From Clostridia bacterium (lineage in GTDB: Bacteria; Bacillota_A; Clostridia; Lachnospirales; Lachnospiraceae), in NCBI GenBank assembly GCA_012515365.1, contig JAAYYM010000402.1:1-6818 (forward strand): a stretch of 6,818 nucleotides of DNA, given 5' to 3'. Shown in pieces: positions 1 through 6,818 of this stretch. The notes beneath the pieces were generated by a model that did not search any database, was not told where the DNA came from, and saw only the letters and a list, made by a program, of their open reading frames with translations. Both the position numbers and the translations under genes were made by a program. Each line of letters starts with the position of its first letter. Position 1 is the first letter of the stretch.

Positions 1-584
<584 letters not shown>

Positions 585-588
<4 letters not shown>

Positions 589-929
589 CTGATTCTTTCG
601 CAAAATAATCCATCATATAAATCATATAGCTTCTGAACACCGTTTTCGAGTATATAGTAATGTCTGATATATGGAATTAACAGGATAATCAAAAGTGCCA
701 TGAGCAGATAGAGATAAAGATTCGAAACGAAGAGACTGGAAATCAGTGTCATAAATGTAAGAATGGCAAATACAACGGTCACAATCAAATGGATCAGTCG
801 TTCATGCTGAAAAAGAGAAATTTGTGTAAGCATAGCTTCCTGCATCTGTTTCTGTTCCTCTTTAGATTTCCATGATGTTTTTGACAGATTCTGGGCATAT
901 TTGATATACTCCTTTAATCGTTTTTCCAT
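585..929 (-). CDS. Small two-helix membrane protein, unknown function
   Basis: This 114-residue protein has a charged, probably helical N-terminus (residues 1-44, rich in Lys, Glu and Gln) followed by a membrane hairpin: helix one at about 45-68 and helix two at about 70-88, then a short polar tail with IRHYYILENGVQKLYDLYD. I do not recognise a named family, although similar small proteins seem familiar from Lachnospiraceae genomes. The many charges of residues 1-44 and the Arg/His after helix two suggest both ends are cytoplasmic. The ATG at 927-929 has a GGGTGG ribosome site seven bases upstream. It lies 49 bases after the DUF3021 gene in the same direction with no obvious terminator between, so it is probably the last gene of that operon. 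A regulatory or scaffolding role beside the LytTR/DUF3021 pair is inference from position only. Confidence 0.75.
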
Positions 930-978
930 ACCTTTGCCACCCTTTCTTATATCGATTTACAGGTAATTGCGAAAAAAT

Positions 979-1404
979 TTATTCGTGGAGCGATTTCATC
1001 CTTCGTTCTTTAATTTTCTCATTGAGGTCTTCTGATAATTTATAATCCTGCCTAAAACTTAATGCCCGCTTAACAACATAAATAATTGCCACATCTACTA
1101 CTAAGACCAGTATCTGAAATGGTGTATGTACAAAGTTCATCACATAAGCCACAATGCAGATAAGCAGTTCCACCAGTATAAAGTGAATGGCATACTGTAT
1201 GTGAATATAAGTTTCACTTAAATTCTCTCCCATAAAAAAGAGCAAGCCCGGCAGTGTTCCAAGTAAAGAAAACAATAGGCAGTAATAGATAAAGCTTACC
1301 GGTATTTCCTGATAGCCTAACAGCTGATAGGAAACTGTTTGTACTACTACCAAAACTGCAAAAATCGTTAAGAAATCCAACGTCATTCTTTTCAACTTAT
1401 TCAT
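979..1404 (-). CDS. DUF3021 family four-helix membrane protein
   Basis: This 141-residue integral membrane protein has predicted helices near residues 9-29, 36-58, 70-90 and 94-113, and a charged cytoplasmic tail ending in the DUF3021-like pattern LSEDLNEKIKERR (123-135). DUF3021 proteins are usually encoded directly beside a LytTR-domain transcription factor. In the related streptococcal LytTR systems HdrRM and BrsRM, the membrane partner restrains its regulator. The same arrangement is seen here: the start codon is two bases after the stop of the LytTR-containing gene, and its ribosome site (GGGGGTG) lies within that gene's last codons, so translation is probably coupled. The expected role is to hold or modulate the LytTR protein at the membrane; the signal it senses is unknown. 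Confidence 0.85.
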   Translation of the reverse strand: MNKLKRMTLDFLTIFAVLVVVQTVSYQLLGYQEIPVSFIYYCLLFSLLGTLPGLLFFMGENLSETYIHIQYAIHFILVELLICIVAYVMNFVHTPFQILVLVVDVAIIYVVKRALSFRQDYKLSEDLNEKIKERRMKSLHE

Positions 1405-1406
1405 AT

Positions 1407-2297
1407 CTACACCCCCAGTTTATTTTTTAGAACCGGCACATATTGTCTGGATATTTCGACCTCTTCCCCATTCAGCAATGTTGCTCTGAATCTACCTGAA
1501 AGTGAAGGTTTGATGCTGTCGATCTGATCTATATTCAGCACCACTGATTTAGAAGCCCGAAAATATGAATCATACAATGTTTCGACCTCATAAAGTTTGT
1601 TTTTTGTCTCATATACTTCATCCTGACAGTAAAGAAAAACTCTATTATCTACTGCCTCAAAATAATATACATCCTTGAATCTGATCCGCTTGATCTTCTC
1701 ATCCTGATAGCCCGGAATACAAGATTCCTTTTCCAGTAATACAGCGCGTACCGGAGAGCCGTCAAGTCCTTCCATCTTAAGTGGAAGACAGCTCAAAAAG
1801 TAATGTCCCTCGGATACATCCTTAAGCTCCAGCCCCTCTACAATGACTGTTTTTGCAGATAACAAAGCCTTATGAACAGCTGTTGTCACTGCCAAAACTG
1901 CAACACTGATCTCCTCGACCCCGATCAGTTCAAGCTTATACTTCGCCGCTACTGTTGCTGCTTCTATTGATAAGTCAGCCTTTCCCTTGATCAAAAGCTT
2001 CTTTGTGCCGTCCTTTAGGAACTGCTCCATATCGACTCCTGATACATTGCCATTGTGCCACACGACTTTACAGGTACCAATGCACTGCTCAAGTGCCACC
2101 TTTTCGACTGTATTTCCATCTTCCAGAAAATGAAAAGGCGCATCCATATGTGTCCCATTATGGCTTCCCATTGATAACAGGGTCAGATTATATCCATCTC
2201 CTGACCCTGTTGATTTCATCGGCTCTTTCTTTGGAACAGGATCTCCCGGATACACTGGTCCCCTAAAAAGCTCCTGCGTGATATCATGTAATTTCAT
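1407..2297 (-). CDS. Cyclase/formamidase-like enzyme domain fused to a LytTR DNA-binding domain
   Basis: This 296-residue protein has two complete domains in one frame. Residues 1 to about 190 are a PF04199 cyclase domain (kynurenine-formamidase KynB type, a metal-dependent hydrolase). HNGTHMDAPFH (46-56) supplies His46, His50, Asp52 and His56, and His142 and Glu154 have the spacing of the remaining two KynB-type metal ligands. The family's closing motif LPLKMEGLDGSPVRAVLLE is at 171-189. Residues from about 195 to 296 are a LytTR domain: IRFKDVYYFEAVDNRVFLY (205-223), FRASKSVVLNIDQI (246-259) and the ending SRQYVPVLKNKLG (283-295). The helical N-terminus normally found in DUF3021-associated LytTR proteins is missing. 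The start overlaps the hydrolase gene by 14 bases and has GGGAG seven bases upstream. It may be an enzyme-gated transcription factor or a deletion-derived fusion; the true substrate is unknown. The domain calls are firm, the function is not. Confidence 0.88.
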   Translation of the reverse strand: MKLHDITQELFRGPVYPGDPVPKKEPMKSTGSGDGYNLTLLSMGSHNGTHMDAPFHFLEDGNTVEKVALEQCIGTCKVVWHNGNVSGVDMEQFLKDGTKKLLIKGKADLSIEAATVAAKYKLELIGVEEISVAVLAVTTAVHKALLSAKTVIVEGLELKDVSEGHYFLSCLPLKMEGLDGSPVRAVLLEKESCIPGYQDEKIKRIRFKDVYYFEAVDNRVFLYCQDEVYETKNKLYEVETLYDSYFRASKSVVLNIDQIDSIKPSLSGRFRATLLNGEEVEISRQYVPVLKNKLGV

Positions 2298-3705
2298 TGT
2301 TATCTCCCTGTCCTTTTAGATAATAATCAAAAAAGTGTAAAATAGTACTGTTCATTGATTCAAGCACTTGTCTGGGATTCTGCGTCTGAGCACCGTTTTT
2401 AAGATTAGCTGTGTTTACAATCAGCTTTACCATACACGGAGAGACAAGTGTCAAATCTGTCAGACTCATATGATTGGTATGTTCGTAATAAACCTCATAA
2501 TCCGCTGGTGCCCCAGCTCCTGCAACACGGTCGACGAATTCAGAATCCTCCGGCAGCTGCTCAAGTGCTTTCATGATGTCATCTGTATAAAAGCGAATAA
2601 TTGGCACCGGATAAGGCTCATCACAAAATATTTCACAATGACTCTCATCATCATAATCCACATACTCGCCCATCATGGTAGCATCCAGACAAACCACTGC
2701 ATCTATATCGTTTTTCTCTCTGGCGACCTGTGCTCCTGCTGCCCCGCCAAGAGAATGTCCTGCCATTCCGATTTTCTTTGGATCAATCATTCGAAACACT
2801 TCATTGATCTGATTATCTTCATTAAACTGCGAATCTGCCGCTTCTTCCTTTTCCGTTTGCGAAGCTGTTATTTGTTCCTTATCTGTCTGCGAAGTGGCGT
2901 GTTCCTTCAGAATACGGTCAAGAATAAACTCAATGTCTGCCACGCGTAGCTTCATCCATTGCTGTTCCTGTTCATATTTTTCACGATCAACATAGGTTCC
3001 ATTGTTGCAGGCTAAAACCGAAGCTAAAAAATCCTGGCTGATTAACGTTATATTACCCATTGCATCACTTGAAAACATAGAATGATAAGGATGATCCAAT
3101 GCACCAACCACATAACCATTAGAAGCAAGCTCTTGATAGGTCGATGTATTGGCTGAACGTACCCCGAATGCGCCATGAGAAAATAAGACAAGCGGATATT
3201 GTTCATTATGATCCCAATCCTTTGGATACCAGAATTCCACAGTCACCTTTCTCGGCTCATTGTTAGAATTAAAGCTCTCGATTCGATCCGGATCCTCATA
3301 AGTATATACTGCTGTAGCGACTTCATGTGTACCGGTTACCCTTGGTTCCTGATACTGTGGAAAGATAAATGCTGGAATCAATGCCACTGCAAATACTAAA
3401 ACTGATCCTGCTGCCCTAATCACCACACGTGTTACACGATAGGTTTGTTTATGAGCATCCTCTTTCTTCTTTTGACGCCATAATACGATCAGTGCAACAA
3501 TGGCACGTATCACTAATGCTGCTGCAAGCAGTTGATAACGAAGTCCTCCTTTAAGAACAGGTATGATTGTAAATATAACAAACAGCGTAAGCTCACCTGC
3601 CCGCACATAAGCGCGTTCTAAAAACCCTGCTGTCTGGTTCTTGATACACCATACCGCCAACAATACCTCGACTGCTGCCAGAATGCATAAAATAATAACT
3701 GACAT
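2284..3705 (-). CDS. Membrane-anchored alpha/beta hydrolase, PAF-acetylhydrolase-like
   Basis: This 473-residue protein has four predicted N-terminal membrane helices (about 2-20, 36-52, 57-76 and 95-115) and a C-terminal alpha/beta-hydrolase domain. The basic stretch WRQKKKEDAHKQTYRVTR before helix four suggests the catalytic domain lies outside the membrane. Visible catalytic features are VLFSHG (173-178, oxyanion region), the nucleophile elbow AGHSLGG with Ser318, LDATM with the likely acid Asp341, and NHMSLTD with the likely His412. This layout resembles platelet-activating-factor acetylhydrolases, serine esterases that release short acyl groups, but the substrate here cannot be deduced. 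A Ser/Thr/Gln/Glu-rich insert (about 268-302) with a 10-residue repeat precedes the nucleophile. The ATG at 3703-3705 follows a perfect AGGAGG with an 8-base spacer. The last 14 bases overlap the downstream cyclase-LytTR gene, so it is probably the first gene of that operon. Confidence 0.87.
   Translation of the reverse strand: MSVIILCILAAVEVLLAVWCIKNQTAGFLERAYVRAGELTLFVIFTIIPVLKGGLRYQLLAAALVIRAIVALIVLWRQKKKEDAHKQTYRVTRVVIRAAGSVLVFAVALIPAFIFPQYQEPRVTGTHEVATAVYTYEDPDRIESFNSNNEPRKVTVEFWYPKDWDHNEQYPLVLFSHGAFGVRSANTSTYQELASNGYVVGALDHPYHSMFSSDAMGNITLISQDFLASVLACNNGTYVDREKYEQEQQWMKLRVADIEFILDRILKEHATSQTDKEQITASQTEKEEAADSQFNEDNQINEVFRMIDPKKIGMAGHSLGGAAGAQVAREKNDIDAVVCLDATMMGEYVDYDDESHCEIFCDEPYPVPIIRFYTDDIMKALEQLPEDSEFVDRVAGAGAPADYEVYYEHTNHMSLTDLTLVSPCMVKLIVNTANLKNGAQTQNPRQVLESMNSTILHFFDYYLKGQGDNNEIT
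2827..2895 (-). repeat. In-frame 30-bp tandem repeat in the hydrolase gene
   Basis: Two full copies and a partial third copy of a 30-bp unit encode TSQTDKEQIT, ASQTEKEEAA and DSQ, so the Ser-Gln pair recurs every ten residues at 272, 282 and 292. The repeat sits in a hydrophilic insert just before the strand leading to the nucleophile, probably a surface loop. Its length could vary between strains without a frameshift. Confidence 0.7.
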
Positions 3706-3713
3706 ATTTTTTT

Positions 3714-3719
3714 CCTCCT
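3714..3719 (-). promoter_or_regulatory. Ribosome binding site of the hydrolase gene
   Basis: A perfect AGGAGG lies eight bases before the ATG at 3703-3705, followed by an A-rich spacer. It is the strongest ribosome site in the window and fixes the hydrolase start. Confidence 0.9.
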
Positions 3720-3738
3720 GTTTGCTTTTAATATCTGC

Positions 3739-3761
3739 AATATATCACGTTCCATTTGGAA
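3739..3761 (-). promoter_or_regulatory. Possible extended -10 promoter with overlapping palindrome, upstream of the hydrolase operon
   Basis: The minus strand has TGATATATT (3739-3747), an extended -10 (TGn plus TATATT, five of six matches to TATAAT). Where a -35 would lie, the sequence is AGGTTT, a poor match. Directly upstream is the interrupted palindrome TTCCAAATGGAA (3750-3761), within the would-be -35/-10 spacer. This suggests a promoter that needs or is blocked by a regulator. A start near 3732 would leave a short leader containing the AGGAGG site. Confidence 0.35.
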
Positions 3762-3822
3762 AAACCTTAAAATCGAGGTAAGCTGTATTTATCTCAAAGT
3801 AAGTTGTAATTTCACTGCTAAA

Positions 3823-3917
3823 AAACTGCTGTCACCGTGGCTGTCTGTTCTCACTATAGCAGACTGATGTCATTGTTACAGACTGCTGTCACTGTGGCAG
3901 ACTGATGTGCTCTGAGT
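3823..3917. repeat. Five-unit 19-bp tandem repeat across the helicase 3' end and the intergenic region
   Basis: Plus-strand units start at 3823, 3842, 3861, 3880 and 3899, all with exact 19-bp spacing. Taking the unit at 3880 (AGACTGCTGTCACTGTGGC) as reference, the others match at about 17, 13, 15 and 10 of 19 positions; the last is good only in its first ten bases. Across the 3880/3899 junction lies a dyad, CTG-n-CAC-n-GTG-n-CAG (3886-3900), which recurs with one mismatch at 3829-3843. The helicase stop codon (3889-3891) falls inside the unit at 3880. It may be an operator array for the downstream operon, an RNA-hairpin array, or a simple minisatellite. Confidence 0.75.
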
Positions 3918-6818
3918 CCTCTGATATATGGATGCTTCCGCGCGCGACTGCAATTTCAATTGCAGCATTCACCGCTACTTCTATGGAAGTACCAAGCCTG
4001 CTGTACCCAAAGACCTTTGCGCATTCTCTGATCAGATCTGTCCGCGACAGTCCGATCTGCGCTGTTACAATCGTTCGAATGGCATTGGCGATTTCCTCCG
4101 GGCAAATGTCCTCCATAGCACGTTTGTCATCTCCCTCAGCGGGAACTCTGTACTCCATGTATTCTGCAGGTTCCTGATCCTTTCTCCAATAGAAAGTAAC
4201 ACCGTTAGACTCCGTTGTTTTGGTTTCCATGCTTCTTAATACCATATCCATGATAAATTCTATTTTCCCGCCGCTCCGGCTAATCTGCCATGCTGCGAGA
4301 ACCTTCTTAAAGAGCATTTTTTTACTGATCGGAGCTTCTGCTCCTACGACTTCCTTGACCATGACTAAAATCTTTCTGGTATTAGATGCTTCATAAAACT
4401 GCTCGGCTGTTCCCTGTATCTTGAGGACCACATTATGGTATGTTGCTTCATAAGGGTTGCCGCGCTGCTCTTCCTTTTGGAAGGTGATTCCTGAAAGTAC
4501 AACGCTGTCCCCATCCGTTGTATCTGCCTGTGACTCCACTTTTGGAGCTTGGGTATCTGCCTGTGGCTCCACTTCTGAAGCTGTAGTATCTGCTGTAGTG
4601 CCTGCTATACTCTCATTTTCCTGTGAAACAGGGATATATGGCTGATCAGGTTCCTCTTTTACAACATCGCGGTGTTCAAGAATGTATTCAAGCTCTGTGC
4701 GGATCTTACTGATCACGCGGTCCGGACTGTCGAGCCAGTCAAGCACCCACACACGCAGGATTCGCCATCCTAGTCCTTCCAAAATAGAAGGCTGCAGGAT
4801 ATTACGGTCTCTGGCTGTTCCTGAAAGCTTATAATTCTCTCCGTCGAAAATCACACCCAGCAGATAGCTCTGTGGATTCTGCGGATCTACAATACCAATG
4901 TCAATCTGATAAGCTGAGCATCCAATGTTACATTTCACATCATATCCCATGTGGCGTATTCTCTTTGCAATCAACTCCTCGATTGCATGATTCCGATAAG
5001 TCTGTGTACCATTCTTAATGGCCAGACCTTCTTTTCCCTTTTGTGCGTATTCCAAAAATCCCTTAAGCCCTGCAACACCCTCCGAACGCGTTCTTGAAAG
5101 ATCAATCTGCTCCGGTATCAGGGTAGAATAAACAAGCATTTGCTTTCTCGAACGTGAGATAGCTACATTCAGTCTGCGCCAGCCACCATCTTGGTTAATC
5201 GGGCCAAAATTCATAGATACCTTTCCTTCACGGTCAGGACCATACCCGATCGAGAAAAGGATGACATCACGTTCATCGCCCTGTACGTTTTCCAAATTCT
5301 TAATAAACAAAGGCTCATCACTTTCCAGGTTAAACTGCTCTAGATATGGATATTGCTGATACTGCTCATTTAGCAGATCATCGATTAAAATCTGCTGCGC
5401 CACACTAAAGGTCACGACACCGATGCTGTCTTTTCGCAGCTTTTCATCACTAAGGCGTCTGACAATCTCGGCCACGACTGCCTCAGCCTCGGCACGGTTT
5501 TGCTTCGTGTTACCCTTATCATAAAATCCCTTTACAGGGATCAATTTAACCTGTGAAACCAAATCATTCGGTGATGGGAATGTATAAAGCTGATTGTCAT
5601 AATACTGGCGGTTGCTGTATGCGATCAGACTCTCATGTCTAGAACGATAATGCCACAGTAAATGCTCCTTTGGCATGGAAAGTGCCAGACAGTCATCTAA
5701 CAAACTCTCCAGATCCTCTGCTTCATAATGTTCTTCATCCACCTGATTCGCAGCAAAGAAAGAGGTCGGCGGCAGTTGCTTCGGATCTCCTACTACCACG
5801 ACACTTTTTCCTCTTGCTATCGTACCCGCTGCAATAGAAGTCGGCAGCTGTGATGCTTCATCAAAAATGACCAGATCAAATTTAGGAAATGCCGGGTCAA
5901 TATACTGTGCCACTGAAATCGGACTCATTAACATACATGGACTCAACATACGCAATAACGTTGGAATGCTGTCAAACAAACGTCGGATTGACTGCACTCT
6001 GCGTCCGCTCCTGATCGCTTTTTGCAGGATTCCAAGCTCTGAAGATGCAGTTGCATTGCCGTTTGTACTCGGGATCTTTTCTGATAATACAGCGACAAGC
6101 TCCTGTATCGTCAGTGTCTCAAATTTTTGAATGGTTTCTTTATATTTTTTAATCGTATCTTCAAAAATAGCACCATTAAACTCTGATAATATCTCACTCT
6201 GACTCATGGTATAGCAGATCATTGCATAAGAAATATTGGCAATATAACATGGCAGAAGTTCTTCCTCTGTAAGCTCTCCTGACTTGAGCAGATCAAGCAT
6301 CTGGGCCGGTCCATTTGTCTGTATCTCATCCTTTGTTTTAAGAAATACTGTATAAGCGCGCAGACCATCCATATTCTTAAGCCATGTAGCGATCTGTCTT
6401 CTTAACGCAACATCCCATAAAGGCTCCTTCATCAGACGTTCAATCTTGATCTCATACGTTTCACAAAGCTGTACTTCCATTTTAAGCAGTTCCATATGTA
6501 ACGAACTATAGTCTTCTATGAGCTGATTATTTGCTTCCCTGAATGCACTTAAATTTCTGCAGTAGGGAATCAGTTTTTCATACACATCCTCATATTCCTC
6601 TGGACTTGACAGGATACGATGAAGCGCGCTCTGCAGGGCATATGTATGTTCATAATGCGCCCCAACACGCTCAAAATCAACTTCCTCCGGATTTGCTACG
6701 ATCTGTTCAAAAATACCAAGCTGTTTCTTACAGTCATCTTCAGCCTGATCTACCTGTTCTTTTCTTTCATGATATTCAGCTAAAAGCTCATAAAGATGGG
6801 TCAACTGTGTTTTCTTTA
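3889..6818 (-). CDS. Very large SF1 helicase with MTES_1575/Vsr-like nuclease and DUF3320-type modules, C-terminal part
   Basis: The frame is open to the right edge, so the 5' end is outside the window; the TTG at 6802-6804 is an internal Leu codon. Numbering from that Leu, residues 1-280 are mainly helical. Helicase motifs of the SF1 (Upf1-like) AAA_12 type follow: FDEASQLP (314-321, motif II), VVVVGDPKQLPPTSFF (335-350, III), WHYRSRHESLI (384-394, IV), ENVQGDERDVILFSIGYG (505-522, V) and RRLNVAISRSRK (543-554, VI). Walker A must lie upstream. Residues 605-700 form an MTES_1575 PD-(D/E)xK/Vsr-like nuclease domain (YQIDIGIVD, FDGENY, ARDRNILQ, LGWRILRVWVLDW). A repetitive linker (about 715-775) leads to a winged-helix-like module (about 800-875) and a DUF3320 module (898-955). 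The role is presumably ATP-driven DNA unwinding coupled to nucleolytic processing. Relatives with DUF4011 and DUF3320 have been discussed as defence or repair proteins, but no role is shown here. Confidence 0.9.
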   Translation of the reverse strand, partial: KKTQLTHLYELLAEYHERKEQVDQAEDDCKKQLGIFEQIVANPEEVDFERVGAHYEHTYALQSALHRILSSPEEYEDVYEKLIPYCRNLSAFREANNQLIEDYSSLHMELLKMEVQLCETYEIKIERLMKEPLWDVALRRQIATWLKNMDGLRAYTVFLKTKDEIQTNGPAQMLDLLKSGELTEEELLPCYIANISYAMICYTMSQSEILSEFNGAIFEDTIKKYKETIQKFETLTIQELVAVLSEKIPSTNGNATASSELGILQKAIRSGRRVQSIRRLFDSIPTLLRMLSPCMLMSPISVAQYIDPAFPKFDLVIFDEASQLPTSIAAGTIARGKSVVVVGDPKQLPPTSFFAANQVDEEHYEAEDLESLLDDCLALSMPKEHLLWHYRSRHESLIAYSNRQYYDNQLYTFPSPNDLVSQVKLIPVKGFYDKGNTKQNRAEAEAVVAEIVRRLSDEKLRKDSIGVVTFSVAQQILIDDLLNEQYQQYPYLEQFNLESDEPLFIKNLENVQGDERDVILFSIGYGPDREGKVSMNFGPINQDGGWRRLNVAISRSRKQMLVYSTLIPEQIDLSRTRSEGVAGLKGFLEYAQKGKEGLAIKNGTQTYRNHAIEELIAKRIRHMGYDVKCNIGCSAYQIDIGIVDPQNPQSYLLGVIFDGENYKLSGTARDRNILQPSILEGLGWRILRVWVLDWLDSPDRVISKIRTELEYILEHRDVVKEEPDQPYIPVSQENESIAGTTADTTASEVEPQADTQAPKVESQADTTDGDSVVLSGITFQKEEQRGNPYEATYHNVVLKIQGTAEQFYEASNTRKILVMVKEVVGAEAPISKKMLFKKVLAAWQISRSGGKIEFIMDMVLRSMETKTTESNGVTFYWRKDQEPAEYMEYRVPAEGDDKRAMEDICPEEIANAIRTIVTAQIGLSRTDLIRECAKVFGYSRLGTSIEVAVNAAIEIAVARGSIHISEDSEHISLPQ
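4520..4593 (-). repeat. In-frame 33-bp tandem repeat in the helicase linker
   Basis: Two full 33-bp copies (4520-4552 and 4553-4585) and a short third remnant share the plus-strand start GTATCTGC. They encode an 11-residue unit, ADTTASEVEPQ then ADTQAPKVESQ then ADT. The repeat lies in the flexible acidic linker between the nuclease domain and the C-terminal winged-helix modules, so copy-number change would alter linker length without breaking the frame. Confidence 0.75.

Noticed and set aside
946..973. Promoter for the small membrane-protein gene (TTCGCA, 16 bases, TATAAG)
   Set aside because: The hexamers are acceptable, but the predicted start would fall within the ribosome site and remove it, so cotranscription with the DUF3021 gene is more likely.
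2003..2266. 87-codon open frame on the plus strand
   Set aside because: It is antisense to the cyclase metal-binding region and shows no protein-like pattern.
2368..2949. 193-codon open frame on the plus strand
   Set aside because: It lies entirely inside the hydrolase gene, which has clear catalytic motifs. The translation is rich in Cys, Ile and His, matches no family and looks like an antisense shadow.
3820..3860. Intrinsic terminator after the helicase (T6 run on the minus strand at 3820-3825)
   Set aside because: Only a 5-bp stem (CTGCT with AGCAG) around a loop of about 27 bases can be drawn before the T run, which is too weak to call.
4833..4860. Inactivated nuclease domain, because the family's frequent GIECDG reads GVIFDG here
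   Set aside because: The Asp residues in YQID and FDGE and the ARDR segment remain, and this position seems to vary in the family, so loss of activity cannot be claimed from sequence alone.
6802..6804. TTG as the start codon of the helicase
   Set aside because: The frame stays open upstream to the window edge (Lys, Lys, Thr, Gln), there is no ribosome site, and Walker A is missing. The gene is truncated by the window, and this is an internal Leu codon.

Overview
All genes in this window read on the minus strand. Base composition is moderately AT-rich, Shine-Dalgarno sites are strong and purine-rich, and the family content (LytTR/DUF3021 pair, oligo-1,6-glucosidase-type GH13, very large DUF3320-type helicase) suggests a Clostridia-type Firmicute, most likely a gut Lachnospiraceae member. 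This is judged from protein style and gene content, not from a marker gene.

Layout in transcription order, from the right edge leftwards. (1) 6818-3889: the C-terminal part of a very large SF1 helicase with a PD-(D/E)xK/Vsr-like (MTES_1575) nuclease domain and DUF3320-type winged-helix modules. Its N-terminus and Walker A lie beyond the window. (2) 3888-3706: an intergenic region holding most of a five-copy 19-bp tandem repeat array that starts inside the helicase 3' end, followed by a possible extended -10 promoter. (3) 3705-2284: a membrane-anchored serine alpha/beta hydrolase resembling platelet-activating-factor acetylhydrolase. (4) 2297-1407: a KynB-like metal-dependent cyclase/formamidase domain fused in frame to a LytTR DNA-binding domain. 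(5) 1404-979: a DUF3021 four-helix membrane protein, the usual partner of LytTR regulators. (6) 929-585: a small two-helix membrane protein. (7) 519-1: the N-terminus of a GH13 oligo-1,6-glucosidase-like enzyme with an unusual N-terminal extension and its own promoter.

Genes 3 to 5 are tightly packed (14-bp overlap, then a 2-bp gap) and probably gene 6 joins them in one operon. In ordinary LytTR/DUF3021 pairs the membrane protein controls a small LytTR transcription factor. Here the regulator's usual N-terminus is replaced by a complete enzyme domain with all six expected metal ligands. The speculative reading is a metabolite-responsive regulator made with an extracytoplasmic hydrolase and a membrane control protein. 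That fusion, and the dyad-containing 19-bp repeat array just upstream of the operon, are the main points worth following up. The helicase-nuclease may be a separate genome-defence or repair gene. No RNA genes, CRISPR arrays, insertion sequences or clear intrinsic terminators were seen, and no gene-free stretch exceeds 300 bases.
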